Positions 1 to 12,800 of a stretch of DNA of 64,000 nt are shown one piece after another (within the stretch, counting starts at the first letter, position 1; each line of letters opens with the position of its first letter). The position numbers and the translations under genes are program-made. The notes under the pieces are model-generated. The model did not search any database. It was not told where the DNA came from and worked only from the letters and a program-made list of their open reading frames with translations. The stretch covers positions 1,719,883 to 1,783,882 of the forward strand of contig VWZF01001682.1 in assembly GCA_013396755.1 (NCBI GenBank). Direction: 5' to 3'. The stretch is from Sclerurus mexicanus (Eukaryota; Chordata; Aves; Passeriformes; Furnariidae).

Positions 1-692
1 AATTTTAAAGTGCACCCACAGCAAGTGGCAGGGGAAGTTCTGTCAGAAGTGGAGTGGAGAAAAGTGAATGTTTTCTCCATAATACATGGAAAAGACAAAA
101 TGCTGCTAATGTTGGTATGTGCTACAGCCACTGAAGATGTTGCAGTCAACAACATGATATTACAGTTAGCCATTAACAACAACTTATTGCTATACAGCAG
201 CATAGGTGTGTTTGGACACTGCCTGTGTTATTTTTCAGTATTGTGGGTGGGTTTTTTTTCTGATTGTGAGCATCACAGGGATCCAAACAAGCTGTTACGC
301 ACCTCTTGTCTGACCACATGTAAGACCTTCAAGGATGCACCTGACTAAGAAGGGAGCTTGGCAGCTATCTTTGTTTTATAAACATAGACCTTACAGGGTG
401 TACAAGGCTGACAGTGTGAGGTTTGGGTTGAGGGAAACATGGCTGGCTGAAGGTGGTCAGTGGAGTCAGATGTGTGATGTAGGCTGTGTTCCTAGTGTGT
501 ACTTTGTTCTAGTCTATTCCTAGGTTTTATGCAAAAGACTTTATTTTGGTTGTATTTTGTTCACTCCAGAGGAAAGTAGTCATCAGAGTAATATATTTCT
601 AGTTGTGACATTAGGATTCTGGTGCCAACCAGGAGACAGAGAAATTAGCTGTATGACACCTTAATCTAGTATTTTAGTGGTTTATCCCACCT
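1..692. other. AT-rich unique sequence, no gene seen
   Basis: Open frames of 112 and 62 codons overlap here, but neither resembles a known family, and neither has convincing splice sites or a start context. No repeat was recognised. The right edge is the point where CR1-like coding sequence begins. Confidence 0.5.
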
Positions 693-759
693 AGGAAGAC
701 TTGGTATTCGCAAGTCCATGGGCCCTGACAGGATGCATTTATGAGTCCTGAGAGAGCTG

Positions 760-1345
760 GTGGACACCATAGTGAGGCTGCTCATGATCATCTTTGAAAA
801 GTCATGCTTGAAGACTAGAAGAAAGCAAACATCATCTCAGTTTTCAAAAAGACCAAGAAGGAGGACCCAGGGAACTACTGATCAGTCAGCCTCACCTCAG
901 TCCCTGAAAAGGTTATGGAACATCTCCTTCTGGAGACTATCTATCCACATGGATGACAAGAATGTGATCAAGACTAGTCAGCATGGATTCACTAAAGGTA
1001 AATCGTGCTTGACCAACCTGATTGACTTCTATGATGAAACAGCTAGCTGGATGGATGAGGGGAGAGAGTGTATATTGTCTATCTTGACCTTTGTCAAGGC
1101 TTTCAACACTGTCTCTCACTATATCCTCATAGGCAAACTCGGGAGCTGTGGACTGGATGAGTGGACAGCGTGGTGGATTGAGAACTGGCTGAATGGCAGA
1201 TTCCAGAGAGTTATCATGTAGGCCTGTCACTAGTGGTGTCCCCCAAGGTTCAATATTGGGCTGAGTATTGTTCAACTTATTCGTCATTGACTTGGATGAA
1301 GGGGGAGATGTCTCCTCGGCAAGTTCACTGAACACAAAGCTGGGA
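760..1345 (+). pseudogene. CR1 ORF2 reverse-transcriptase palm, dead
   Basis: Remnant of the polymerase domain of CR1 ORF2. It is open from 760 to 1221 and then continues in another frame. The template-binding motif with HGFTKGKSCLTNL is well kept. In motif A the family has an aspartate two residues before the KAFDTV block; here that residue is Thr (ILTFVKAFNTV), and the Asp of KAFD is also changed to Asn at 1105-1107. The GVPQGSILG motif survives past the stop at 1219-1221. The FADDTKL active-site box has become SSLNTKL near 1319-1341, so both catalytic aspartates are gone. I see these changes directly; the expected residues come from knowledge of the family. This copy cannot encode an active enzyme. 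Confidence 0.88.
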
Positions 1346-1559
1346 GTAATGGATGTACCCCAGAGTGAGGTGTGTTCAGAGTGAGCCCTTCAGGAGGACC
1401 TCAACAGGTTGGAGAGATGGGCACTCTGAAACTGGGTGAAATTCAACTAAAAGCAAATGCAGTGTTCTGCATCTGGAGAGAAATAACCCCATGCATCAGT
1501 ACAGGCTGGGTGCTCATCTGTTGGAAAGCAGCTTTGCTGAGTAGGACCTGAGGGTCATG

Positions 1560-2145
1560 GTGGACAACAATCTGTCCATGAGCCAGCAGTGTATCCCTGT
1601 GGTCAGGAAGGCCAATGGTGTTCTGGGTGCATTAGGAAGAGTGCTACCTGCAGGTCAAGGGAGGTGATCCTGCCCCTCTACTCAGCCCTAGTGAGGCTGC
1701 ATTGGAGTTCTCTATCTGATTCTGGGCTTCTCAGTACAAGAGAGACATGGAACTCCTGGAGTAGGTCCAGCCTAGGGCAACAGAAATCATTAAAGGATCG
1801 GAGCATCTCTCTTACAAGGAGAGGGTTGTAGAGAGAGGCCTGTTCAGCCTCAAGAAGAGACATCTGAGAAGGGATTTCATCAATGTCTAGAAGCATCTGA
1901 AGGGCAAATGTCAAGAGGATGGAGCCCCGTTCTTCTTGGTGGTGCCAAGCAATAGGACAAGAGGCAGTGGGCAGGAACTAATGTACAGGAAGTTCCAAGT
2001 GAACATGAAGAACTTCTTTACTATGCATGTGACTGAGCACTGTAACAGATTTCCCAGAGAGGTTTTGGAGTCTGCCTTACTGGACATATTTAAGGACCCT
2101 CTGGACACAATCCTGTGCAATGTGCTCTCAGATGACCCCATTTGA
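1560..2145 (+). pseudogene. CR1 ORF2 C-terminal region, frameshifted
   Basis: Continuation of the same CR1 ORF2 after the palm. One open piece (1589-1831) carries the thumb-side block CRSREVILPLYSALVRLHW. A second open piece in another frame (1936-2145) carries RTRGSGQELM and FFTMHVTEHCNRFPREV, followed by the last residues before the natural ORF2 stop at 2143-2145. The switch between frames shows indels have accumulated. It has no separate promoter or function; it is the 3' half of the LINE remnant that spans 693-2207. Confidence 0.85.
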
Positions 2146-2207
2146 ACAGGGGAGTTAGACCAGATGGCCCACTGTGGTCCATTGTAAATTCCCTGATTCT
2201 GTGATTT

Positions 2208-4961
2208 AACTTCTGGCTACCTCTATGGTTACTGAACACGTTCATTATCTAAACCTAGAGTTTAGCAGCGGGAAAAATATTTATGAAGTTTATGAAGCTT
2301 ACTATGGATGTCAAATTTACAGAGAAAGGACTTTAATATTACCAGTATATATACTGTACAGTATAGTATATAGCCTGTTTAAAATTAGAGTCCTTGTAAA
2401 TATGTTGCTGATGTGTTATTGTTAAACAGCTCTACAGGAGGTAATGATAAATGTCATTTCAGAATAAACATCAGTGATTGCTGTCCTAATCATTAAGAGA
2501 CAAATATTTATCTATAAAAGTTTAATCACTGAAACTGTCATGCAGTATAAGTAAATGCCTGTCATAAATAAATAATAACATCATAATTTAAAGGACAGTA
2601 TTAAACAGAACCAATTAGTACAGAAATGTCTACCCTCTCATCTTAATACATAGTTCTTTGTTATATGACATTTAAAGTTTCTGTAACTTGACTCTCAAGT
2701 ATAATACGTCATGACCATTCTCATTAAAACCAGCTTCTCTTATAGCACTTACAATGTTGGACTCCTACGGATAACATAATGAGGGTAGAATGCATTTTGA
2801 TTGAGTTACCACTAGGGAGAAATTTAATTTAATTAAACTGGTCTTCATTAAAGTATTACATTGAAGTAAAGTAATTATAAAAGCATGTACAGTATTAGAG
2901 AAATCCTGCTGTTTAAAAGAGAGAGAAGGCTCATTTTAGAATGATCATGATTTTAAAAAAGCTTTGTTCCAATAATTATCTCAAGACTTCCAAAGGATTC
3001 ATACCTTTTAAATTCTGGTGATACATATATGTCATTTAAAGCTAATGCTATTCCATCTAATTGTATTTTTGCTAATCTGCCTCTGAAAACAAAGTTCTAG
3101 AGCATCATTCTTCTTTGTACAAGCATCTTCTAAAAAGTCAGCATAAAAATGTGGATGTTGAATATATTTAGATTTTTAAAAATAGATAAAAACCCAAGAA
3201 AATCTCAGATTATTAAAGCTGAATTGGTTTAGCTTTTGAAAATATACTGAAACACATGCATTTTTTTTTCTTATACTTTCATTTGCCATAAATACAATAC
3301 CCCTGTATAGTTGTCATGCAAATAATGCATGCTCAAAGTACAAAACCAGCACATATGTTTCAAGAAGTCCATAAGAAAGTTAGGGCAGTTTTCAGGTACA
3401 GTACAGTGGCATTTTTACTCTTTTATTCTTTTTCTTTCTTTTTTTTTTTTTCCCTCAACCCCATTCACTATTATTTCTTTTTAATCTTAGGGTGAATTTT
3501 CCCACTTGGCTGATTTTACTTTGTTTTTGCATTGTGGCTGTCAATTTCCTTGGGCAACAGCATAGACTGGATTTTGGATGCAGCATCCAAAGAGATAACT
3601 CCAAGAGATAACAATGGCATTCCCAAGCAGTTAGTTTAGCTCCTCATCGTTAGGAAGGCAATATGAAGGTTGTGGGTCATAGTTGTTTTTTCCCACCAGC
3701 CCAGGAATCTCCATTGTCATTGGCTTCAGCCCAGAGTCCAGGTATAGTAGACACCTATTCCAACTTTGAATGGAAGCTGATGTTGGTATTCTCTTTAATT
3801 AATTTTTTTTTCCTTCTTTATCTGTTGTAGCAGTTTCTTCTTTTTGCACAGCTTAAATACAATCCGAACTTCACAAACTTAAAGGCAAAATTGGTACTAC
3901 TGATTCTTTTGCTAACTGCATCATATCAATCCAATTTCTGTTGCATATTTGACCTTCCTGCTTAGTCTAATAGAATGGAGCTGAAGATTTTATTATAGTC
4001 TCATCAAGTAGCAATCATTCAAAATAGCACGTTTTGTCCTTTTGCCAGATTCATTACCTTGAAACCCATTCCTCGTGTTTTATATTCTACATAACTCTCA
4101 ATTTCCTAAAGGATTTACTGCATTCCCTAAATAAGGTACTTCTAAAATATTTCTTGATTATGGATTTAGAGTCTGATCCTTCATTGTCTTACAGTCTCTA
4201 CAGTAATATTACAAGTCCTGTGTGATTTTGTGAAGACAGGTGGATATACAATGCTATCAAATCAGAATATGAGCATAAGGTTTGGGCAGCAAGAATGTGC
4301 TTGTATATAGTTGCTGAATTCTGGCAAGAGGGAGGCTCTTGCTGAGCTGATACTAGGGCTTCTCACAGTGACCACTGCTTCATTTTTGAAATTTCTTATG
4401 TGATTTGTGATTACATCATGGTAGTAAAGTAAACAATTCCAAGGAATGTTCCTGGGCACTGTAACTTTATCAGGTATACTGCTGAATTGTTATGATGGCC
4501 TCTGGAGTATTTTCTGATTATGGCTTTTGGCTTGCACCCTTGCACTTGCTCCAGATACTGTACTATGGGCATAAGTCTCTGACTGCTAATCCTACCCCAA
4601 GGGCTGGCACTTGTTGTCCCTCAGTCGGGTCTGCCTGGTCACTGGGACCCAGTGACTTGTGCTCCTGTTCTGATTTGGATATGAAGATGGGTCTTTGCTG
4701 TCAGATGACTGGTGATAGGCCTGGGAGGAGCTCAGCAGGGCTCCTCTGAGTTGTCATGATCTCCCTGGACATCTTTGTGGGAGTACAGATGAGCTTTTAC
4801 ACATAAACTAATATTTTTGAATTATAGATAGCTTTTGTTATGTTTCTTTGGATAAATATGTATTTGCAGTATATAATAGTTTGAAAGGACACACAAATTA
4901 ATATGGTCATTTGAATGTGATGAATGACAAAATGATTTTAATTTGACTTAAACTTGATCTA
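2208..4961. other. AT-rich unique sequence, no gene seen
   Basis: Ordinary AT-rich DNA with short homopolymer and pyrimidine runs (a T-rich stretch at about 3421-3452). The segment 4490-4770 is richer in G+C and has an 85-codon open frame from an ATG at 4492. Its product resembles nothing I know, and its cysteine and proline content looks like chance translation. No LINE, LTR or RNA gene was recognised. Confidence 0.5.
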
Positions 4962-5093
4962 ATGTATTGGTTTTCTGTTTTGTTTTATCAGTGGCTGATG
5001 GCTGTACTAGATTCAAGATACAAAGCGTTGCGAGATGTGAACTTTTCTACTGAATGTAGAAAATTACTTTCTGTACCGACAGCTATACAGTAG
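4962..5093 (+). other. Short exon-like open frame, possibly hAT-transposase-derived
   Basis: From 4992 the frame reads WLMAVLDSRYKALRDVNF and continues to a TAG stop at 5091-5093. Directly in front is a pyrimidine-rich run ending in TTTTATCAG (to 4991), a good splice acceptor. The same frame is open upstream to an ATG at 4962, giving 43 codons in total. The piece contains several CpG dinucleotides (near 5025-5031 and 5077), unusual for its CpG-poor surroundings. The LDSRYKAL segment recalls the LDPRYK(D/A)L block of hAT-family transposases and their domesticated ZBED relatives, but the match is short. It could be a terminal coding exon, a fossil of a hAT transposon, or chance. No matching donor or neighbouring exon was found. 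Confidence 0.22.
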
Positions 5094-7552
5094 GTTTTCA
5101 CACAAGCTAGAATCTTCATGTCACACTTCTGCCAGTGCCAGATTCACAGTGAGAATTTGGTTAGAGTCTGAAAGTCTTAAATCTGAACCTTGGCTTCTCT
5201 GTAATAAGAATTCTTCCTTTGGAGCTTGTTATTAGAGCAAGAGAAAAAAAACCAAAACATTATTGCACGTACAGAATTACATACACAAGCATTTATTCTG
5301 TCTGTCAAACCAAGACTGCAAATTCCATTTGAACTTTCGAAACTTTTCCTTTCCTTATCCTTTCTTCATCCTTTCTTCTTTTCCACAAGATTTTTTGGCA
5401 GTTTTTCTTCTAGTGTATATTTCCAAATATCTCTGCTGGTCAATATGAGTTGTATTTATGCTGGCAAAGCTTAATTATGTAATTACAGATAGTACATAAT
5501 CTAGAAGTCAGGATTAAAATCATTGACTGAATGGCTTCATTTAATGAACATTTTTGGAAGAGTATATCATGGTTTCAGTGGAAGAAACTCTATGTCGCTG
5601 CTGCTTGTGATTTGTTTTTTGGGTATTTTGTTGAAATCAAATAGAATTCTGCCTACAGATGTGCACATTTACTAAAAATTTAGATTTCGTTTACTGTGAG
5701 CTTCTAAAATGGACACATTCTAGTAAAACACAGCTAGACACATCTGATGATCTGGACTCTGATGTAAAATTGAATTAAAATATTTTAAATAACTGATGGA
5801 AATTATTTCTGCAAGTGACTTGCACAAACATGTAAGATGAAACTCCACCCCCCATCTATATGGACTTGTCCAGGACCCAACAGGTGTCTGATAATCTACA
5901 GAAGTTTCAATAAAAATATAGCCTTCTTACTGTATTTTGCATCTAGTTTAAAATTGTCATTTACCTTTAAAGAAAGTTTATTTATGCTTTTATGTTCAGT
6001 TTTCATGTAAAGAACCTTTAGACAATTACCTTCTCTCATAGTACCATGGTAAAACAATAGTAAAATGATTCCTTCAATTAGCTCAAATTACATGCCAGAA
6101 AAAAAAAAAAAAAAAAAGAGAAAGGAATGCAGAGCACTATCATTAGTACATCTTTATGGTTCTTAGTTGTTACATATGCTGTAGCCTATCTGTTCTCCAG
6201 CCAAAACAGAGCCATGCCCTTCTTTCTTTCCTTCCATTTCCAGAGGACTAAAGGTCTGCCTGTGCTATACTGTTGTCTGTCATGCTAGCACATATGGGAA
6301 TTACTTAATCCTTATTTCTAAGATTTCTGAAAATGGCTTAGAACAAACCAACAAACTAAAGTCCAAAGCACAAAATAAGAACCAGAGCAATAGGTGCTAA
6401 AGAAGGTATTTCAATATTGCATATTAAACCTATGCAAAAGAAGCCATTTGAAGTCTGAAATAAAGTCTTATCTTGAGTGTTTTAAAGTACTGTTTCACTG
6501 GATTTCACTGACTGTCATTTTGCAATAGACTCATGTCTGACAACCTTCTGTTGTATGGTTGGGTATGGTTTTTCTTTGGTTTAGTTCATTTTTTTCTGGG
6601 TGAATCATATTTTTCTTTAGTTGCTTCAGTAGCTGCTTGTTTTCTCTTCCTTATTGATGCGTTACATGTCTTTCAGCTTGTTACTTCAATTAACTTGTCA
6701 ATGGACCCCCTGGTAACTTGCATTGTCTCCTGTTTCCTATTGCCTTGCTGCTTTTTGTCACTTCACTTGTGTTTTGGTGATCATTAACCCCCGCTTAGGC
6801 TGTTTACAGCACTAGTGATTCCCTGCTGATTTTATCACTTATTCCCTGCAGATCTTTTCTTAAACTTGTGTTTTGTTCTTTATCCAATTTTGATACTAGA
6901 TTTCTGACTGTGGGACTCTATAAACCAAATCCAAAGTACCCTTCCCAGAAAAGTTCAATCCTTTTAGTAGAAAATTACTTTTCTTTGAATTTCAAACATT
7001 TAAAGTGCTTATATCAGACCAAAAAAAAGAAACAGGACTGACAATTTTTTTCCTTTATGAGTGTATTCTTCCTGTGGTTTTTTTTTTTAATTTTATTTTC
7101 AATTACCTGTAAATTATATGAAGTAAACTAGTAAATAGCACTGTATCACTTCTCTGTTTCCCATTCAAGACACATTAAGTATCTGTCCCTGCTTGCAAAC
7201 CTCACTTAATCCTTTACAATATTAATACTCTATTTATTTTCAAAACTTTGCAGGGAGAGTCACAGTCTTATGGTAAAGTCAGAATAATACTATGCCTAAG
7301 TCAGAAACCAGAAGCGAGCTGTACATATGTCACAAATATTTTAGCATAAATTATTAATAATATTATTCTATGGTTTTTTCTAATCAGTTTCAGTCATTCT
7401 TCATCAAGATGTACACATTTCAGAAGCAGATTCTTAGTTTCAACAAAGAAAATTCAAACAAAGAAAATAGTGCCTGAAAAAATGTGTTAATTGAGCTCTA
7501 AGATGCCTTTTTTCTCATGTTTTTATTAAACTTGCAGACAATATCTGTCCAT
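5094..7552. other. AT-rich unique sequence, no gene seen
   Basis: No coding or repeat family recognised. Contents include a poly-A run at 6099-6117 and T-rich runs near 7078-7089. The 82-84 codon open frames here are hydrophobic because the strand is T-rich; they have no family resemblance. Confidence 0.5.
6099..6117. repeat. Poly-A run (19 bases)
   Basis: Uninterrupted adenines followed by GAGAAAGG. The sequence before it shows no LINE, SINE or processed-gene similarity I can recognise, so this is simple sequence rather than a proven retrocopy tail. Confidence 0.85.
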
Positions 7553-7803
7553 CCAGCCAATTGTTTATCCACCAAGTGGTCTATCCTTCAAACCCATGTG
7601 TTTCCAATTAGAGACAAGGATATTGCGGGTTACAGTGTCAAATACTTTGCACAAGTCCAGGCAGATGCCATCAGTTGCTCTTACCTTGTCCACCAATCCT
7701 GTAACCTCGAAGGCCACCAAATTTGTCAGGCACAATTTGCCCATAGTGAAGCCATGTTGGTTGTCACCAATCACCTCCTTATTTTCCATGTGCCTGTTGT
7801 AGG
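7553..7803 (-). mobile_element. CR1 LINE ORF2 fragment (reverse-transcriptase palm)
   Basis: Read on the minus strand, an open piece from about 7800 to 7565 gives ENKEVIGDNQHGFTMGKLC, LTNLVAF and, further on, ICLDLCKVFDTVTRNILV. This is the standard order in the CR1 reverse transcriptase: the GF-x-KGKSCLTNL motif, then motif A. The catalytic motif-A aspartate (CLDLCK) is kept, although KAFD has become KVFD. Only about 250 bp survive, with neither the 5' region nor the 3' octamer end, so this is an internal remnant. Being a different copy from the one at 0.7-2.2 kb and in the opposite orientation, it represents a separate insertion. Confidence 0.85.
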
Positions 7804-9005
7804 GGTTATGTGTATTTCACCAGAGATTAGTGTCAACACTTGCATTAGATGATTCCTTTCCAGAAGACAAAAGTATTCGTATTTACAGAGTCATATGGCA
7901 CTATACAGTCTTCTGTAATATTCTAAGGAACAAAAGCACATTAGGGGGTATTTTATTTCAATAGCACATACTAAACAAAAGCCTACACTGTTTGTTACCA
8001 AAACATATAGAATCTACACTGGACAAGTGAAATCTCTTAGGAAATTGTTTGAGAACTATGGATCTCAAGATTAAATCTCAAGGTACTTTAAAGACTTCAT
8101 CTGACAATATGTTTGTAATGTGCTAGAATACTGTAGTGCTACCATATTTTTATTGTTGAAGTCAATATAGACTTGGCAAAGTGTTTTGTTAACTATATGA
8201 GTCTAGATTGTCAGAGCAGGTTTAAATAAATGGCAAGTGATGGCTGTAGAGTTCCATAGTGTGAATTAACTTTGTATCAATGGCAATACCAAGTTGCTTT
8301 ACAATGTTAAGTATTGCCATAAACTTCGCTCAGAGCAGAAATAAGTCCTTTGCTGCACCTCATTGTAAATACTGATAGTGAGAATGAAATCTCACATCAG
8401 TTGGGTAAGAGCAGGTCGTCATTTGTGCACTGCCTATGTTCCACATACATTTACATGATGACAGTTTGGGGCTGAAAGTCTTCAGTAAATGTGAAGGGAA
8501 GGGATATGGAAATACATTTAGAGATTTCAGTCTCCTACCTTTGAGGATGCTCATAAAATATGAGCTAGGCAGTTTGCAGAATTTTGTAATGTAGGTCTGA
8601 TGTGGTAGTCTCTGTGAAATTTCAGTTGGATTTTATTGATTGTTTGTCAGCCAGTATTCACAAAAATGCTTCTGGATTCTTTAATTATGACATGGGAGGG
8701 TGACAGTATTTTCCTCCTGGAAAACCTTAAAGGAATGACACTGCCACTAGGGAAGGGCACACCTATGGAATGAAGAAAGCTAAGACTAAGCAGCCAGCTT
8801 GGGTTCTGTCAATAGCACACACACCACATGAAGATGAGAAGAGACTTTGTATGAATATCTAAGTGAATCAAACAGTTTTAGCAGACAATAATCTGAATTA
8901 CTCTCTGCCTCTGTTTCCCAATCTGGAAAATAAAAATATCTCATCTTCTGTAATCATATATGGATTAATGTCTGAACAGACTTAAAATTGTGCTACAAAA
9001 ACTGT

Positions 9006-9056
9006 CTCAAGTTAGTGACATAGGTGATATGAAAATAACTCAAGTTAGTGGCATAG
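9006..9056. repeat. Short direct duplication, 18 bp, period 33
   Basis: CTCAAGTTAGTGACATAG at 9006-9023 recurs with one change (GTGGCATAG) at 9039-9056. A local slippage-type duplication. Confidence 0.8.
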
Positions 9057-9779
9057 AATTTATTCTGTATTTTGAATTTACTTTATAATAATGAGATTTA
9101 TAAGTACTTGTCAAAGGAAACCATAGCATACACAATTATTTTAGATGAAGGGAGTATATGTTTCATAGACACAGTTGCTGCTATCTTCAATATTATGAAT
9201 AGTTACAGATATCAAATACTTTTTATTCAAGACAGAAGGCTTTTCATAGAATCAGATGGGATTTTATGTTTTTCTGTGCAAGAAAAATATTTTTAAACCA
9301 TCAAAAAGATAAAATTACTGTGTGTTATTGATTTATTTTGCAAAAATCTTAAAAATATTAATCAAATATGAAATCAAAGATAATGTTAGTCATGTGGGTA
9401 TTTAATTAAAGGTCAGCTTATATATTTATTATGTACATAGTAGGAAAAACTGAGTTGCCACATCAAAGAGGACTCACTTATTCCCCTGCGCAGTTATAAA
9501 ACCTAGGGCTCCAGTAGAAGTTCTGAGTCAAAGTTACCATTGCTGTTATTTCTTGGTTAAATGTAGAAAGTGAAGAATAGGGACATTACTCAGAGCTAGT
9601 AGAAACATAAATTTTCTTGTCTACGTGTTTTGCTACAATATGACCAGCATTAGTAACTAAGGTCTAGATACAGCCACAGTAGTAAAGCCTTGAGGCTAAG
9701 TATGTACTTCTCGTATAATCTAACAATAGATCAGTGCAGCCAGTTTACATCCAACCCTAACAGATTATATATGAAGTTG

Positions 9780-9823
9780 TGCTCAGCTAAACTGATTTTA
9801 ACTGTGCTCACTAAACTGATTTA
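9780..9823. repeat. Short direct duplication, period about 24
   Basis: TGCTCAGCTAAACTGATTT at 9780-9798 recurs as TGCTCACTAAACTGATTT starting at 9805, with one base missing. A local duplication without coding meaning. Confidence 0.75.
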
Positions 9824-12800
9824 CTGCCAGTTTAGTGCATATCTGTGGAGATACTCATACATCAATAGTGGTCCCTATCTAAAACAAGTAAATGTCAATG
9901 TGTTTAAGGTAGTATTTTAAGTCATCTAGTACTATCAACTATTCCTGTTGTTGTTATACTTCACTTTAATTTAAGTTTGAGAGTAGACTCCACACTGGAC
10001 TATGCATATCCACAGCACTGAGGCGTCTAGAATTCAGACCCACAAAATTACTCAGAGCTCAGTTTGATGAAATTTATTTTCCTGCTCACGGTGTATTTGC
10101 ACCAGTGAAAGATACTCCTTTTCTTCCTGTAACTGAAATTGATTCTCCACTGTATTGCATGGTTCTCCTTGTTCCTCTCTGAACTTCTCCCAAGATCCAA
10201 ATTTTTATTGGATGTTAGAAAAGGGTACATAACACTACAAAGAATCAGATGGCACAGCTAATGGAGGTCCTACATTTATGAACTACTTGTTTATTTAGAG
10301 TAGGGTTTGAGATTTCATTGTTTGGTTGGTTGTTTTGCTTTTCTTTTCTTGAAGCTATGAAAATGGATATTAAAAGTGTAGCTTTAGTATGAATGTCAGC
10401 ATGCGCTGAGTATGTTAACACAGCTGCAGTGATCATTGTTCAGATTATACTTTCACAATAAATAATGACAAATATAGAGTGAATTCCCTAAAATAAGTGA
10501 ACTTACAATGGTTACACCATTGCTGAAGATGAAGTTAGAATACTTAACATCAGCTAATTAAGTAAGGCTGGACATAAAAGATGAAAAGGGAGAATTACTT
10601 ATTTTCTCCATTTAATAGCTTAAATATATGAAAAGATGTGTCATAGGTCTTATCAATTATATTAATGCTATTGATGCACCTTACATTGTAACTTTACTGT
10701 TACAAACATGCTTAAATGTCTGTATGGTTTTATTTTAAATTAACCACATAAGTACATACTTTATAGGAGTAATATTTGCATTAAAACATGCTGGTTTCAT
10801 AGAAGAAATGTCCCTCATCATAAATAGAAAATAAGTGTTAACAGAATTCTGATAGAGAACATCATATAAAACATAAATTGAACTTTAAATTGTACATCTC
10901 ATCTTTTTTTTTTTTTTTTGCCATGGATTATAATGATTTGGGAGTAGGAAAGGATTTTAATCGATAACTGTCCCAGAGTGGCTCCTATAAACTTAAACAT
11001 CAGTTGCACAATGCATATTTTGTATTTTATGTAGAGAATTAGACTGAACAAATGTTCATAAAGCAGTTTTTAATAGGAAAAAAATTAGAACAACAGATGT
11101 TGTTGATTCACTTTCTTATACTGAAATACAGGGAATAGTTAAAAACTTTGATCACAGCTAAACTTCACCGTGTAGGTATGAGAATGCAACTGAATAGATT
11201 TGTATATTTACTTAATACTATGGATTAATTTGGAAGTTATTATAATTTCAGAAAGAAATTTGTACTTGCATAAAAATAGGAAAGTTCTAATTTGTAAGAA
11301 ATAAAAATAATACTCAATCTTTAAATTTGCTGTGTTTGTGTAAATGTTGCAGAATTGTTGCCAGGATCGATAAGTTTCATTTTAATCATGGTTCTTGTGT
11401 CTTGTGCTAGAAGAGATAGTTTTGTCAAATAATAGCCACTCATTCCAGAATTCCCCATTTTCCCCATTAGTTGCAAAATAAAAACCTAAGACTCTGAGTT
11501 TTCCAGACTTCTGGTTTTCCAGAATAAGAATTTTGCTAGTTTTTCTGCACAAGTACAGAGTATGTTGCTAGAAATAAACAGAAGGTGAGGTGCGTACAGG
11601 TGGCACTTCTCTCAATGAAAACAGACCCAAGGCCTCTAGTATCAAGTAAAATCACAAAAATGAGAACTCTTTTTTTTTCCACTTGTAGAATAAATGGAAA
11701 TAGAAACTTGCAGAACAAAGGCATGATGCACAAAGTGTTATTTTTTTACAGTGAAAGCAGATGTTTGCATAACCTTAAAGAAAGATCAGACTTAGGCACT
11801 TAAGAATTCTTTTGTCTCTGGAATAGAACATGCAGAGAACCTTCTGGTTCCCTCCTCCTTAAGCTTCTACTTCTGTCAAGATGTTTGCCTGCATACTCTG
11901 AGAAAAAACTCGTCTCTTAACTAAACCAAAATCTTGTCTAGCTCAATAATTAGGATGTTCCCTTTTTTTTTTTTGGTTGAAAAGTGTTTTCTTTAGCACC
12001 ATCTGCTTTCTCTGATAGTCTCATATAGGAGGAAACTCTTACTCATTGCAGATGGTACAAATGCCTCATCAGGACCAGTCTGAGTTGAAGATGCATATAG
12101 CCTACAACAGTTAAGTTCTTCTTAAAAAACAGCAGTGATTTGAAGTCATCTGTTTTTTGAGGAGCGATATATCTCTGGCTTAAATAATGTAACTGGCATA
12201 GAAGATATAAGGAAATAAGTATTAAATTACGTACCTGTGGAGTTTCACTCAGATAGTTCTCTTACGAATGCTGTAGAAATATCTTTGAGTTTTATCTGAA
12301 CAAAGTTGAAATAGCGTATTTAATCTACAAAATTTTTCATGATCAAAATTCTGTGAAACTGCATTTTTCTTTTAGGTATATGGTCGCACAGTTATTGTCT
12401 AGGTAAATGCTACCTAGACAGCATGCAGTTAAATGATTTTAACAGAATGTCTTTTCCTGCTCAGTTTTATGTCTAGAAATAACCACAGAATGCTTCAATA
12501 TTTTACTTCACAGACATAGATAAGGCATAAGCTTTAGATATTTTTTTATTTTTTTCATTTTTTCTTTCATTCAAGTCACTCTGTCCAAAGATACTTCTCA
12601 TTCTTGCAGCTTGTAGATGGACAGAAATCATCTTATGACCCTAAACCTTTAATAGTGTATGGAATATAACAGATAGTCAGTTTAAGTGGTAGAAATTGCT
12701 AACGGCAGATCTAACAGAACATTCCAGCTTTTATTACAGACAGTATTACAGTATAGACAAATCCTCTACTACTAGTAGCATTAGTATTGCATAGTTAACA

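Larger units (their letters stand above)
693..2207 (+). mobile_element. CR1 LINE, 5'-truncated, 3' end present
   Basis: Non-LTR retrotransposon copy of the avian CR1 clade, which moves by target-primed reverse transcription and usually leaves 5'-truncated copies. Going 5' to 3', the sequence shows the conserved stretch before the reverse transcriptase (RKSMGPDRMH-like near 705-740), the palm motifs (HGFTKGKSCLTNL near 982-1020, PQGS near 1239-1250), the region after the palm (SREVILPLYSALVR near 1660-1695), the C-terminal block (FFTMHVTEHCNRFPREV near 2012-2065) and a short 3' UTR. It stops at GATTCTGTGATTT (2195-2207), the type of octamer-like end CR1 uses instead of a poly-A tail. Frames change several times, so it is an inactive fossil. 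I infer 5' truncation inside ORF2, because no endonuclease or ORF1 sequence is seen upstream. Confidence 0.93.

Noticed and set aside
1..348. 112-codon frame at the left edge
   Set aside because: No ATG-linked promoter or splice signal, and no similarity.
937..1335. Minus-strand 132-codon frame opposite the CR1 polymerase
   Set aside because: Antisense shadow of the CR1 reverse-transcriptase remnant; the nucleotide identity is fully explained by the + strand element.
4492..4749. 85-codon frame in a GC-richer patch
   Set aside because: The sequence is rich in Cys, Pro and Ser as expected from chance translation; no resemblance found.
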